Source of the DNA: JAGHBT01 sp035311885
Lineage (GTDB): Bacteria; Krumholzibacteriota; Krumholzibacteriia; Krumholzibacteriales; WJIX01
Length of the DNA: 64,000 nt
NCBI GenBank assembly: GCA_964554125.1
Contig: CAZKNG010000004.1
Coordinates: 1-64,000 of the forward strand
Direction of reading: 5' to 3'
Shown here: positions 52,643 to 62,666 of the stretch, one piece after another
Layout: every line of letters begins with the position of its first letter
Position numbering within the stretch: the stretch's first letter is position 1
Translations under genes and position numbers: made by a program
The notes under the pieces: model-generated
The model's database searches: none
What the model was told of the DNA's origin: nothing
What the model saw: the letters and a program-made list of their open reading frames with translations, nothing else

Positions 52643-55378
52643 ATGAACGGCAAATCTCCTGATCCCTATTTCGATGGAATTCTTCCTACAGTTGAAAAAC
52701 CGTCAAGGTATATCGGCAATGAGCTGAACTTTCTCTCTGAGGGATTTACAGAAGGAAGATTCAACATCCTGCTTGCCTTTCCCGACGTTTATGAGATAGG
52801 AATGTCATATCAGGGTATCCACACCCTTTACAGGAGAATTCTTCAGAGGCGGCTGGCGGAAGTTGAGTTTGTTTTCGCGCCGTGGCCCGATATGGAGAAG
52901 AGGCTCTCAGACTGTAATGAACAATTAAGGTCGCTGCAGACGGGAACGCCGGCGGACAGATTCGATCTTGTCGGATTCTCACTGACGTATGAACTTCACT
53001 ACACCAATCTTATAATGATGCTGCGCCTTTCCGGCATACCCCTGGAAGCGTCTGAGAGGACCGGCAGAGATCCGCTTGTTGTTGCCGGCGGAGCATGCTG
53101 CATGAATCCTCTTCCGTTTATAAAGTCAATGGACGCCGTGTTTCTCGGCGACGGTGAAGAGTCTCTATCGGAAGCGGTTGAACTGCTGAAGGAGCTGAAA
53201 AGTTCTAACGCGGTGAGAGAAGAGATGAAAGAGGCGCTGTCAGGGATTGACGGGGTTTATGTTGAAGGCTATTCGTCAGATGCCGGATCGAGGATCTATT
53301 CTTTACACTCCGGTGATGACAGGAAGTTTGATCCTCCTTATAAACTTCCCGATATTGTCCCTTCCTGGAAACCCCTTGTGCCTTCGTCCAAGATAGTGCA
53401 CGGGAGACTCGTGATCGAGGTTCAGAGAGGATGTACCAGAGGTTGCCGTTTCTGCCAGGCGGGAATGCTCTACAGGCCTTGCCGTGAAAGGGGTGTTGAT
53501 GGGATCGTCCGTGCTGTAATTGACGGGCTGGACTCAAGCGGTTGGGAGGAAGTTTCGCTTCTCTCTCTTTCTACTTCCGATTATTCCAAACTCGGCGAGC
53601 TCGTTGAAAAGCTGACTCCGGAGCTGCGTCGCAGAAATGTCTCACTTGCTCTCCCCAGCCTGCGGCCGGAAACAATAACGGACAGGATCGTAGAAGCCCT
53701 TTCGCTGGGTAAGAAATCGGGGTTTACAATTGCTCCCGAAGCGGGAACCCGGCGGCTTAGAAGAGTTATAAACCGAGATATGAGTAATGAGGATATTATC
53801 GGCAGTTGCAGGAGGATAATCGAAGGAGGCTGGCGGACTATCAAGTTGTATTTTATGATAGGCCTTCCGACTGAGACTAAAGCGGATCTTGACGGAATTA
53901 TTGATTTGATAAATGAGATACTTAGTTTGAAGAGAAAGGGAAAATTCAGATTAAACGTAACAGTTTCACCTTTTGTTCCTAAAGCACACACTCCGTTTCA
54001 AAGAGAAAAGCAATGCGGCGTACTTGAAATCGCCGAGAAGGAGGAATACCTTTCCAGGCGTTTGAAAGACCGCCGTTTAAACCTGCGCCTTAGAAATCCC
54101 GAGGTCAGTGTGCTGGAAGGAGTACTCGCGAGAGGAGATTCTTCCCTGTGGCCGGTCCTTCTCCGCGTAGTTGAAAGAGGAGGACGTTTTGAAGGGTGGA
54201 GCGATTACTTCAACTTCGATATATGGAAAGAGGAGCTCGAAGAGAAGGGGATGGACCTGCGCAAACTTCTTTCCGGAATACCTGCCGGAGATCCTCTCCC
54301 GTGGGAAAAATTCAGACCCGCTGTAAGCAGAGAGTTTCTTCTCGCGGAGAAAGAAAGAGGGTATAATGGGATATTGACGCCTGATTGCAGGGATGGATTT
54401 TGTACTGATTGTGGCGTGTGTGATCATATTGCCCCGGAAGATGCTGTCTATGGAAAGAAGAGGGAGGACTCGAATGATAAAGAGAAAGGCGTTGAAGATT
54501 CAAAAGCGGCAGAAGATTATTCGAGTCTCAAGCATGGAAGAGAAGTTGAGAAAACAGATATTAATTCTGATCCGGGGAAAAACCAGAAGGCTGTTTTCCG
54601 CTATAGATTTATTTTCTCAAAAACCGGGAAGGCAAGATTTATATCACACCGGGAGATTGTCGATATCATCCGGAGAGCCGTCAGGCGGACGGGACTTCCG
54701 GTCAATTTAAGCAAAGGGTTTCATCCTCAGGTAAAACTTTCTATTGCTCCGCCTCTCTCTGTGGGAATGGAAGGCGAAAACGAGTTTTTCGATATCGAGC
54801 TGAAAGATAGAATCGATATATCTCCCGCGGTTTTTCATCAGCTTCTACCTCCCGGAATTGAAGTTAAACGGTGCACCGGAGCTTTTACGAAAAAGAGGGG
54901 GAAGTTGCCGGTTAAATCGTTGTTCCATTATCATCTCGATTTCGAGGCTCTTCGTTTTCTTATAAAGGATTACAGAAAAGACAGTAAATATTTGCGTCAG
55001 GGGTTCAAAATATGGTATTTGTTAAAAGAGAGTTTGAACTTTCAGAGTGAGGAAATCGTTGTTGACGGTTATCTTGCTGATAATCCGGCAGAATGCCTGT
55101 TGGAGCGGTTCGAAGAGCTTTTTGGAAGGGATGAAGATATTATAAATAGAAGGGGAAAAACGCGATCTGTAGAGGGTTGCCGGGCGGAATTCGTCAGAGA
55201 TGATGTTATCGGGTTGAAATTACCGGCTGAAGGAGGAGCCGGGATCACTCCGCGGGATCTATTGAGCGTTTATCTGCCTGATAAGTTTGCTGATTTAGTA
55301 AGAATTACCAGAAAGGGACTATACTATATAGAAGGGGGTAAATATTATGACCCCGCCGAGCTTATAGAAAAAAGGTAA
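52643..55378 (+). CDS. B12-binding radical SAM protein fused to DUF2344
   Basis: A 911-residue fusion of a TIGR03960-type radical SAM protein and a DUF2344 (TIGR03936) domain. The SAM cluster is C264-x3-C268-x2-C271 in GCTRGCRFC. The N-terminal 230 residues form a B12-binding-like domain. A Cys-rich segment CRDGFCTDCGVC closes the SAM part, then a charged linker (about 610-650) joins DUF2344, which starts at YRFIFSKTGKARFISH. This pair is commonly found before RNase G, rplU and rpmA, exactly as here. Function in RNA or translation is suspected but unknown. Confidence 0.9.
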   Translation: MNGKSPDPYFDGILPTVEKPSRYIGNELNFLSEGFTEGRFNILLAFPDVYEIGMSYQGIHTLYRRILQRRLAEVEFVFAPWPDMEKRLSDCNEQLRSLQTGTPADRFDLVGFSLTYELHYTNLIMMLRLSGIPLEASERTGRDPLVVAGGACCMNPLPFIKSMDAVFLGDGEESLSEAVELLKELKSSNAVREEMKEALSGIDGVYVEGYSSDAGSRIYSLHSGDDRKFDPPYKLPDIVPSWKPLVPSSKIVHGRLVIEVQRGCTRGCRFCQAGMLYRPCRERGVDGIVRAVIDGLDSSGWEEVSLLSLSTSDYSKLGELVEKLTPELRRRNVSLALPSLRPETITDRIVEALSLGKKSGFTIAPEAGTRRLRRVINRDMSNEDIIGSCRRIIEGGWRTIKLYFMIGLPTETKADLDGIIDLINEILSLKRKGKFRLNVTVSPFVPKAHTPFQREKQCGVLEIAEKEEYLSRRLKDRRLNLRLRNPEVSVLEGVLARGDSSLWPVLLRVVERGGRFEGWSDYFNFDIWKEELEEKGMDLRKLLSGIPAGDPLPWEKFRPAVSREFLLAEKERGYNGILTPDCRDGFCTDCGVCDHIAPEDAVYGKKREDSNDKEKGVEDSKAAEDYSSLKHGREVEKTDINSDPGKNQKAVFRYRFIFSKTGKARFISHREIVDIIRRAVRRTGLPVNLSKGFHPQVKLSIAPPLSVGMEGENEFFDIELKDRIDISPAVFHQLLPPGIEVKRCTGAFTKKRGKLPVKSLFHYHLDFEALRFLIKDYRKDSKYLRQGFKIWYLLKESLNFQSEEIVVDGYLADNPAECLLERFEELFGRDEDIINRRGKTRSVEGCRAEFVRDDVIGLKLPAEGGAGITPRDLLSVYLPDKFADLVRITRKGLYYIEGGKYYDPAELIEKR

Positions 55379-55380
55379 AT

Positions 55381-56919
55381 ATGGGAAAAAAGATAAAAAA
55401 AGAAATAGTAATAAACTATACAAAGAGAGAAGTTCGTATAGCTATACTCGAAGATGAAGAGCTTGTTGAATTTCTTATCGAACGGGAGGATAACCGCAGA
55501 ACTGTAGGCGCGATCTTTCTCGGAAAGGTCAGCGCTGTTATTCCCGGAATTCAGGCGGCATTCGTTAATATCGGAAGGGAGAAAGCCGCCTTTCTTCACG
55601 CGAGTGATGTCGGTACGGGATCTGTGGATCCTGATCTGATCGAGGATGAGGAAGCTGATTTCAACGAAAGCAGGAGCCAGAAAGAGACACCCCCTATTCA
55701 GAGTCTATTGAAGAAGGGTGATGAAATAATTGTGCAGATACGCAAAGAAGCGATAGGGACTAAAGGTCCCCGGATATCTTCCCAGCTTTCACTGCCCGGA
55801 CGTTACGCGGTACTCATGCCCAATCTCAATCATGTGGGAATAAGTAAAAAGACCAGGGATCGCCGGGAAAGACACAGGCTCAGACAGATAGCCAGGAAAT
55901 ACCGTCCCAAGGGGTGCGCTGTTATAGTAAGAACCGTCGGAAAAGGTGTGAGCGAAAATCAACTCAGAGATGACATTAAACAACTGGAAAAGAAATGGAA
56001 GAAGATTCAGAAGAATATCCAGAAAGCCAAGGCGCCTTCTTTGATACATGAGGATGTTGATATTACCGTGTTTGCCATCAGAGATCAGGTGTCGAATGAT
56101 GTTGACAGAATCACTATAGATAACAGGGATGAATACAGCAGGTTGATCGCCTATCTTAAGAGTTCAGCGCCTAAACTGGCTTCAAAGGTGAAGCTGTATA
56201 AAAAGGATATACCTGTTTTCGATTACTTCGAAATCGAAAGGGAAATCAAGAAGACTCTCGAGAGAAAGATATGGTTTCGCAAGGGTGGATATCTGGTTAT
56301 AGAACATACAGAAGCGCTTGTCTCGATAGATGTTAATACCGGCCGCTTTACTGGAAAGAAGAATCAGGAAGAGACGATTTTTGAAACAAATATGATTGCG
56401 GCAAAAGAGATAGCAAGACAGCTGAGGCTTCGTGATATAGGCGGAATCATAGTTGTAGATTTTATCGATATGGAAAGGGAGCAGAACCGCAGGAAAGTTT
56501 ATCAGGAGTTCAAGCGTATGCTCAAGAGAGGCAAGTCTTACGCGAGGGTTTCTAAGATAAGCGATCTGGGGTTGATTGAAGTGAGCAGAAAAAGAGTTCG
56601 CCCGAGCCTTCTTCACTACTATAGTGATGAATGTCCATACTGCAACGGGAGCGGAAAAATCCTGAGCATAGAATCGATGGCTATGAAGATCGAACACTGG
56701 ATAAGACGCTGTGGAGCAAAGAAGATAAAAGGGGTGCAGTTTCGCGTAAATTCTATGCTTGGATTATTCCTCCGTGAAAAGAAAGGCGAATATATCAATC
56801 AACTCGCGGATAAATACAATATAGAGATTGAAATTATTGATGATCCCAGAATGCAGAGGGAGGACTTCAGGGTCCTTTCAAGAGACGGCAAAAGAGATCT
56901 TAAGGCAGAACTTGTATAG
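55381..56919 (+). CDS. rng: Ribonuclease G/E family protein
   Basis: A 512-residue endoribonuclease that matures 16S rRNA and degrades mRNA. It has an S1-like domain with GKVSAVIPGIQAAFVNIG, the catalytic Asp pair in SIDVNTGRFTG and IIVVDFIDME, and the zinc-link CPYCNGSGK. The start is two bases after the radical SAM stop. Length matches RNase G with no RNase E scaffold tail. Confidence 0.94.
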   Translation: MGKKIKKEIVINYTKREVRIAILEDEELVEFLIEREDNRRTVGAIFLGKVSAVIPGIQAAFVNIGREKAAFLHASDVGTGSVDPDLIEDEEADFNESRSQKETPPIQSLLKKGDEIIVQIRKEAIGTKGPRISSQLSLPGRYAVLMPNLNHVGISKKTRDRRERHRLRQIARKYRPKGCAVIVRTVGKGVSENQLRDDIKQLEKKWKKIQKNIQKAKAPSLIHEDVDITVFAIRDQVSNDVDRITIDNRDEYSRLIAYLKSSAPKLASKVKLYKKDIPVFDYFEIEREIKKTLERKIWFRKGGYLVIEHTEALVSIDVNTGRFTGKKNQEETIFETNMIAAKEIARQLRLRDIGGIIVVDFIDMEREQNRRKVYQEFKRMLKRGKSYARVSKISDLGLIEVSRKRVRPSLLHYYSDECPYCNGSGKILSIESMAMKIEHWIRRCGAKKIKGVQFRVNSMLGLFLREKKGEYINQLADKYNIEIEIIDDPRMQREDFRVLSRDGKRDLKAELV

Positions 56920-57062
56920 ATTTGCCGTATACCGTGGTGTCTGTATCGGGATCCTTCTATTCTCTGACACGGCAATGAATTGTCCGTGCTGAAAACGGAG
57001 GGCAACTAGGTTTCTCTTTGAAGGGCTTATCTGTTGAGCCGGGATTCAGAAAATCCCTCCAA

Positions 57063-57089
57063 GCTGCAAGTTCACGCTTGACTTGCGGC
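57063..57089 (+). promoter_or_regulatory. Hairpin upstream of rplU
   Basis: GCTGCAAGT pairs with ACTTGCGGC (one G-U) around a nine-base loop. It is followed by the T-rich GGTTTGTTTGTTATTT. It could end the rng transcript or serve as an r-protein leader structure for rplU-rpmA, whose start is 54 bases on. Confidence 0.5.
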
Positions 57090-57142
57090 GGTTTGTTTGT
57101 TATTTATAAATTCGCTTAATTATTTCAAGGAGGTTGCGTAGA

Positions 57143-57454
57143 GTGTACGCGGTTGTAAATATAGCAGGAAAGCAGATAAAGGTTGAGAAGGAAAGTAATG
57201 TCCACGTTCCTCTTATAGATATGGAAGTGGGCAGTACTGTCACTTGCGATGACGTATTGTTCTATTCAGATGATGACGATATAAGAGTCGGCAAACCTTA
57301 TCTGGACGGTATTAAAGTGACCGCGGAGATTCTGGAACATGGCAGGGATGAGAAAATCGTCGTGTTCAAGATGAAACGCAGAAAGAAGTACCGCAGGAAA
57401 AGAGGGCATCATCAGAAATATACTCTCCTTAGAATAAAGGATATATCAGCATAA
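57143..57454 (+). CDS. rplU: Ribosomal protein L21
   Basis: 103 residues of large-subunit protein bL21. The GTG at 57143 gives the expected MYAVVNIAGKQ start and follows AAGGAGG by nine bases; a TTG at 57134 is too close to that site. The basic stretch KMKRRKKYRRKRGHHQ is typical. Followed by rpmA 22 bases on. Confidence 0.96.
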   Translation: MYAVVNIAGKQIKVEKESNVHVPLIDMEVGSTVTCDDVLFYSDDDDIRVGKPYLDGIKVTAEILEHGRDEKIVVFKMKRRKKYRRKRGHHQKYTLLRIKDISA

Positions 57455-57476
57455 GTATAATCAGGGAGAAACTGTA

Positions 57477-57731
57477 ATGGCGCATAAAAAAGGTGTTGGA
57501 AGTTCAAAAAACGGTAGAGACAGTAACGCGAAATCTTTTGGGGTAAAGAGATTCGCGGGCCAGGAAGTTAACGCGGGTACGATACTTGTACGTCAGAGGG
57601 GGACAAGAATTCACCCCGGCAAGAATGTGGGCAAGGGAAGGGACAATACCCTTTACGCTTTAATCGACGGCAGAGTAGAATACGAAAGATTGAGTAAGAA
57701 AAGAAAAAAAGTGAGTATATACGTAAATTAA
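57477..57731 (+). CDS. rpmA: Ribosomal protein L27
   Basis: 84 residues of bL27. The N-terminus MAHKKGVGSSKNGRDS is at the peptidyl-transferase centre. No N-terminal extension for a processing protease is seen. GQEVNAGTILVRQRGT is the family signature. Confidence 0.97.
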   Translation: MAHKKGVGSSKNGRDSNAKSFGVKRFAGQEVNAGTILVRQRGTRIHPGKNVGKGRDNTLYALIDGRVEYERLSKKRKKVSIYVN

Positions 57732-57766
57732 ACTCTTCATATGAAATAAGAACGGCAATTTAACGG

Positions 57767-57807
57767 GAACCCGAAGCAATTTAAGAAGCTGAGGGTTCTT
57801 TTTTTTT
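57767..57807 (+). terminator. Intrinsic terminator after rpmA
   Basis: GAACCC at 57767 pairs with GGGTTC at 57793; beyond two mismatches AGC pairs with GCT. Nine T follow. Confidence 0.75.
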
Positions 57808-57868
57808 GAGCAGTTCGGAAATTTATGTTAGTCTTAAAAAAATATAGTTGGTTTTTTAGTTAGGATAG

Positions 57869-57896
57869 TTGACAGGTAATGCAGGACCGCTTTATT
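57869..57896 (+). promoter_or_regulatory. Possible promoter of the MBL hydrolase gene
   Basis: TTGACA at 57869 has TTTATT after 16 bases. It lies about 20 bases before the ribosome-binding site GGAGG. The -10 is weak. Confidence 0.35.
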
Positions 57897-57916
57897 TGAA
57901 ATCCCGGAGGTGTATT

Positions 57917-58573
57917 GTGAGACTCAAATTTCTTGGTCACGCCTGCTTTGAACTCATTTCTGATGACGGAATTAAGATGGTATTTGATCCCTATGAATCC
58001 GGTTCATATGACGGAGCGCTTTCGTACGGGCCGGTTGAGGGCGATTATGATATTGCCGTGATAAGTCATGATCATGCCGACCACAGAGACGAGGAGATAA
58101 TATCGGGGATAAAAAATGTTGTCGAGAGCAAAGGTGATTTTTCATTCTCCGGTATTAAGATAAAGACTTTTCCAACCTTTCATGATAAATCAGAAGGCAG
58201 CGAGCGGGGCAATAATTTGATTTCGATAGTAGATACAGGCCGGATTCGTCTAGCGCACCTCGGTGATCTCGGCCACATTATCACGGTGGCAGAAATACCG
58301 GAGCTTGAGAATGTAGATATAATGATGATCCCGGTTGGAGGATATTTTACGATCGATGCCGCCGAGGCTCATAGGATAGTAGAGGAATTCAGCCCGAAGA
58401 TTGTTATACCAATGCATTTTAAGACTGAAAAGGTGGACTTTCCAATCGAACCGGTTGACAAATTTCTCGAACTTGAGAATAATGTTGAAAAAACGGGCGG
58501 CAGTGAGCTTGATATCCAGGAGAAGATCTTTGGAGATGAACGAAGAACTGTAATGCTTAAGCCCGCGCTATAA
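57917..58573 (+). CDS. Metallo-beta-lactamase-fold hydrolase (UPF0173 type)
   Basis: A 218-residue protein. The N-terminus LKFLGHACFEL and the metal motif SHDHADHRD are present, then HLGDLGH and MHFKTEKVDF. The family is annotated as a metal-dependent hydrolase of unknown substrate. GTG at 57917 follows GGAGG by six bases. Stands alone between terminator and fumarase genes. Confidence 0.9.
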   Translation: MRLKFLGHACFELISDDGIKMVFDPYESGSYDGALSYGPVEGDYDIAVISHDHADHRDEEIISGIKNVVESKGDFSFSGIKIKTFPTFHDKSEGSERGNNLISIVDTGRIRLAHLGDLGHIITVAEIPELENVDIMMIPVGGYFTIDAAEAHRIVEEFSPKIVIPMHFKTEKVDFPIEPVDKFLELENNVEKTGGSELDIQEKIFGDERRTVMLKPAL

Positions 58574-58694
58574 CTTTATGAATTTGTGATTCAGCGCGGC
58601 TTTTGCCCCGGCTTTTGATTTAAACTATGAACGCGGCGGGCGGAGTTTTTGATCCTAATAAGTGATTAATTATTATATTCAGCGGGAGGGAAGG

Positions 58695-59537
58695 ATGAGA
58701 AAAATTGAAGCCAGCAGAATAACCGAAGTGGTGGCAAAGCTCTGTATGGAAGCTAATTTCAAACTTGAAGAAGATGTTCAGATGAGTCTGGAAAAGGCGT
58801 ATGAAACAGAGAAGTCTCCTGTCGGGAAAGAGGTCCTGAAGCAGATTCTCGATAACTCCGATATTGCTTCAACAGAGAGGGTCCCGATATGTCAGGATAC
58901 CGGTATGACAGTAATCTTTGCTGAGCTGGGACAGGACGCGCGTATTGTGGGAGGTGGATTTGAAGACGCCATCAATGAAGGTGTCAGAAAGGGTTACACC
59001 GAAGGGTACTTGAGAAAGTCGATTGTCTCCGATCCCGTAAGGGGAGGAAATACAGGTGATAACACCCCGGCTGTCATTCACCTTTCTCTTGTTCCAGGTG
59101 ACAGATTGAGGATCTATGTCGTGCCGAAGGGGGGGGGAAGTGAAAATATGAGCAGGATTGCTATGATGAAACCCGCCGACGGCGTAGAGGGGATAAAAAA
59201 ATTCGTTGTAGACGGAGTAAGGGAGGCTTCCGGGAACCCCTGCCCGCCTATTACGGTAGGGGTTGGAATAGGGGGCAGTTTTGAAAGATGCGCTCAGATT
59301 TCAAAGAAGGCGCTCTTAAGGAAGGTAGGAAGCAGTAACGAGGATCCTTTCTATGACAAGCTGGAGAAGGAGATCCTTCAACTTGTTAATAAAACGGGTG
59401 TCGGCCCGGCAGGACTCGGAGGTACGACAACTGCCCTCGCTGTTCCTATTGAAACCGCGCAGCGCCATATTGCTTCATTCCCGGTGGCGATGAATATCAA
59501 TTGCCACGCCGCGCGGCACAAATTTATCGAGTTGTAA
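58695..59537 (+). CDS. Fumarate hydratase class I, alpha subunit
   Basis: A 280-residue subunit of the two-subunit 4Fe-4S fumarase (or related tartrate dehydratase). Motifs: PICQDTGMTV, GGNTGDNTPA, PKGGGSENMS, and GPAGLGGTTTA. The Cys ligands are in CQD, the Cys near RCAQIS and the C-terminal INCHAARH. ATG 58695 follows GGGAGGGAAGG. The beta subunit follows. Confidence 0.92.
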   Translation: MRKIEASRITEVVAKLCMEANFKLEEDVQMSLEKAYETEKSPVGKEVLKQILDNSDIASTERVPICQDTGMTVIFAELGQDARIVGGGFEDAINEGVRKGYTEGYLRKSIVSDPVRGGNTGDNTPAVIHLSLVPGDRLRIYVVPKGGGSENMSRIAMMKPADGVEGIKKFVVDGVREASGNPCPPITVGVGIGGSFERCAQISKKALLRKVGSSNEDPFYDKLEKEILQLVNKTGVGPAGLGGTTTALAVPIETAQRHIASFPVAMNINCHAARHKFIEL

Positions 59538-59610
59538 AACTCATCTCTTGGTTTGAAGGAATGAAATATTAGAAGTAATTTAATAAAAGTTTGCAGACAG
59601 GCGGTGTATA

Positions 59611-60162
59611 ATGGCTGAATATTCATTAGAGATTCCACTTGAAAATGAGGATGTAAAAAAATTGAAGGCGGGCGACAAAGTCTCCCTTTCAGGGATAATC
59701 TATACGGCGAGAGACAGCGCTCACGAGCGTCTTGTGAAATTGATAGAAGCGGGAGATGAGCTTCCGATACCCCTTGAGGGTCAGATTATATATTATGTCG
59801 GTCCGGCGCCCACTCCGCCCGGCAAGGCTATAGGGTCCGCGGGACCGACGACAAGCTACAGAATGGATCCCTATGCCCCTGTTCTTATAGAGAATGGGCT
59901 TAAAGGTATGATTGGAAAAGGGGGCCGCACGGAGCCTGTAGTAGAAGCCATGAAAAAAGGGACGGCGGTATATTTCGCGGCGACGGGAGGAGCCGCGGCG
60001 CTGATTGCCAGAAGCATCATTTCTTCGGAGGTTGTGGCCTACGAGGATCTCGGGGCTGAAGCGATAAGAAAACTTGAAGTTAAGGATTTTCCCGTAATTG
60101 TTGCTCAGGATTGTCACGGAGGCAATGTTTACGTTGAGGGCCAGGCAGAGTATGCTGAATAA
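59611..60162 (+). CDS. Fumarate hydratase class I, beta subunit
   Basis: A 183-residue partner of the alpha subunit. The motif PTPPGKAIGSAGPTTSYRMD and the later MIGKGGRTE are the signatures of this chain. The two are encoded 73 bases apart and form the hydratase of the citric-acid cycle or a reductive branch. Confidence 0.92.
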   Translation: MAEYSLEIPLENEDVKKLKAGDKVSLSGIIYTARDSAHERLVKLIEAGDELPIPLEGQIIYYVGPAPTPPGKAIGSAGPTTSYRMDPYAPVLIENGLKGMIGKGGRTEPVVEAMKKGTAVYFAATGGAAALIARSIISSEVVAYEDLGAEAIRKLEVKDFPVIVAQDCHGGNVYVEGQAEYAE

Positions 60163-60192
60163 GCGGCGGCACGTACCCTAATTTAGTCGGTC

Positions 60193-60225
60193 CCGGGGCA
60201 TAGATAAGACCCGGCGTTATTTTTT
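60193..60225 (+). terminator. Weak candidate terminator between fumarase and kdsB
   Basis: CCGGG and CCCGG pair around a twelve-base loop, followed by TTATTTTTT. The five-base stem is short, so this is tentative. Confidence 0.35.
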
Positions 60226-60239
60226 ACCGGAGGATGAAT

Positions 60240-60962
60240 TTGTCTTTACAGAAAGATACCGCTGTTATACCGGCGCGCTACGGTTCAAAGAGGTTTCCCG
60301 GGAAACCTCTTGCTTTGATAAACGGAACTCCCATGATAGTTCATGTTCTTAGAAGAGCGGGAAGTATCAAGGGTGTCGACAGCGTTCTGGTAGCTACTGA
60401 TGACAGAAGGATTGCCGATGCCGTAACCGCTGCCGCCGGCCGCGCGGTTATCACCTCCGAATACCACGACACCGGCACTTCAAGGGTACGTGAAGTTGTC
60501 TTTGATAACGACTCCGATATTGTCTTGAATATCCAGGGCGATGAGCCTCTGCTCCCGGTAAAAGGGGTAGAAAAACTGATAGAGGTCATGAAAACCGACC
60601 GGTCTGTAAAGATGGGGACCCTGGCCTCTTTTTCAGATTCAGAGACTGAGATGAACAGCCGTGATGTTGTAAAGGTTGTTTTTGATCTCTCCGGCAACGC
60701 TCTCTATTTTTCCCGTCTGCCGGTTGGAGTTTCAGGCGGGGGATTCCACCGGCATATAGGAATCTACATTTACAGGAGATCTTTTTTGCTCGAATATGAA
60801 AACCTTCCCAGAGGCCCCCTGGAAAAAATAGAATCTCTCGAACAGCTCAGGGCGCTTGAGAATGGTATTGATATCAGAGTTATAACCTGCCGCGCGGTTT
60901 CCGGAGGGGTTGACAGACCCGAAGATATAAAAAGGGTTGAATCTTTTTTTGATAATTTGTAG
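60240..60962 (+). CDS. kdsB: 3-deoxy-manno-octulosonate cytidylyltransferase
   Basis: Activates Kdo to CMP-Kdo for lipid A core synthesis. The nucleotide motif IPARYGSKRFPGKPL is at the N-terminus and NIQGDEPLL follows. TTG 60240 lies six bases after CGGAGG; an ATG at 60234 would touch the ribosome-binding site. First of the Kdo cluster. Confidence 0.94.
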   Translation: MSLQKDTAVIPARYGSKRFPGKPLALINGTPMIVHVLRRAGSIKGVDSVLVATDDRRIADAVTAAAGRAVITSEYHDTGTSRVREVVFDNDSDIVLNIQGDEPLLPVKGVEKLIEVMKTDRSVKMGTLASFSDSETEMNSRDVVKVVFDLSGNALYFSRLPVGVSGGGFHRHIGIYIYRRSFLLEYENLPRGPLEKIESLEQLRALENGIDIRVITCRAVSGGVDRPEDIKRVESFFDNL

Positions 60963-61013
60963 AGTGTTTTTAAGTAACCGCAGCTTTTTTAAGAGATAAA
61001 GATCGGTAGAAGA

Positions 61014-62666
61014 GTGAACGGAAAGGTAAAATATATTTTTATTACGGGTGGTGTGGTATCTTCTCTCGGAAAGGGAATAGCGGCGTCCTCACTCGGACTG
61101 CTGCTTAAGCAGCGGGGTTTGAATGTTGTCCTCCAGAAATTTGATCCCTATCTGAACGTTGATCCCGGGACGATGAGTCCCTTCCAGCATGGTGAGGTTT
61201 TTGTGACAGACGACGGGGCTGAAACCGATCTAGACCTGGGTCATTATGAACGTTTCACAGATAAGAATCTGAGTCAGAAATCGAATGTTACAACAGGCCA
61301 GGTATACGAAGCTGTTATAAACCGAGAACGTGAGGGAGCATACCTGGGGGGGACGGTTCAGGTTATTCCGCATATTACAGATGAAATAAAGAAGAGAATA
61401 ATGAGAGCGGCGGGTGAAGATGACGATGTTGATATTGTAATCACGGAGATTGGCGGAACAACGGGAGATATCGAAGGTTTGCCTTTTCTTGAAGCGATAA
61501 GGCAGCTTCGTTTTGAACTTGGAAAAGAGAATGTTTTATATGTTCATCTTACCCTCGTGCCATATATTAAAGCCGCTCATGAGATTAAGACGAAACCTAC
61601 TCAGCACAGCGTCAAGGGGTTGAGGGAGATCGGGATACAACCTGATATTCTGCTCTGCAGATCTGAAAGGCCGCTTGAAGACGGGATAAGAGATAAGATA
61701 TCCCTCTTCTGCAATGTTGATAAAGAGGCTGTTATTGAAGCCCTTGATGCTGATTCAATATATGAAGTTCCTCTGGGGCTGAGCAGCAAAGGACTTGATG
61801 ATATTGTAATAAGAAAACTTGCCATAAAAAGCTCAGAGCCCGATCTTACCCTATGGAAAGAAATGATAACCAAAATCAAATCTCCCGGAGAGAATGTACA
61901 GATCGCCGTATGCGGTAAGTACATCCATCTTGTCGACGCCTACAAGAGTATTATAGAATCTTTCACTCACGCGGGAGCAGCTAACGATGTCAGGGTTAAT
62001 ATTAAATGGGTAAACGCGGAGAGAGTTGAGGAAGACGGGCCTGAGGGGTGTTTTGAAGATGTAGACGGGGTTTTGATCCCGGGCGGTTTTGGCGAAAGAG
62101 GGATAGAAGGTAAGATAAACGCGGTTAAATACGCCAGAGAAAATGGTATTCCCCTGCTCGGTATCTGTCTCGGTCTTCAATGCGCCGTTATCGAGTTTGC
62201 CCGCAATGTCTGCGGACTTGAAGCGGGAAGTTCCGAATTTGACCCCGATGTGAAAGATCCGGTCATTGATCTTATGCTTGAACAGCGCAGTAAATCGAAG
62301 ATGGGCGGTACTATGCGGCTTGGTTCCTATCCATGTAATATAAAAGAGGGTTCTCTTGCCGAGCAGCTTTACGGTTCCCTTCAGATCAATGAAAGGCACC
62401 GTCACCGCTGGGAGGTTAACAATGAATACCGCCGGGTGCTTGGCGAGAACGGTCTCGTGTTTTCAGGGCTTTCTCCGGATGGCAACCTTGTCGAAATAGT
62501 TGAACTCCCCTCACATCCTTTCTTTATTGCCGCTCAGTTTCATCCGGAGTTTAAATCCCGTCCACAGAAAGCCCATCCGCTTTTCAAGGGATTGGTCAAG
62601 GCGGCCGCGGAATATTCTGTTTCGGCATCTGAGGGATCGAATAATAAAGTAAAGCAGGATGGATGA
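61014..62666 (+). CDS. pyrG: CTP synthase
   Basis: A 550-residue enzyme that aminates UTP to CTP, which also feeds CMP-Kdo formation. The N-terminal GGVVSSLGKGI and the glutaminase GICLGLQ with a C-terminal HPEFKS are intact. GTG start. Its stop overlaps kdsA (ATGA). Confidence 0.97.
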   Translation: MNGKVKYIFITGGVVSSLGKGIAASSLGLLLKQRGLNVVLQKFDPYLNVDPGTMSPFQHGEVFVTDDGAETDLDLGHYERFTDKNLSQKSNVTTGQVYEAVINREREGAYLGGTVQVIPHITDEIKKRIMRAAGEDDDVDIVITEIGGTTGDIEGLPFLEAIRQLRFELGKENVLYVHLTLVPYIKAAHEIKTKPTQHSVKGLREIGIQPDILLCRSERPLEDGIRDKISLFCNVDKEAVIEALDADSIYEVPLGLSSKGLDDIVIRKLAIKSSEPDLTLWKEMITKIKSPGENVQIAVCGKYIHLVDAYKSIIESFTHAGAANDVRVNIKWVNAERVEEDGPEGCFEDVDGVLIPGGFGERGIEGKINAVKYARENGIPLLGICLGLQCAVIEFARNVCGLEAGSSEFDPDVKDPVIDLMLEQRSKSKMGGTMRLGSYPCNIKEGSLAEQLYGSLQINERHRHRWEVNNEYRRVLGENGLVFSGLSPDGNLVEIVELPSHPFFIAAQFHPEFKSRPQKAHPLFKGLVKAAAEYSVSASEGSNNKVKQDG

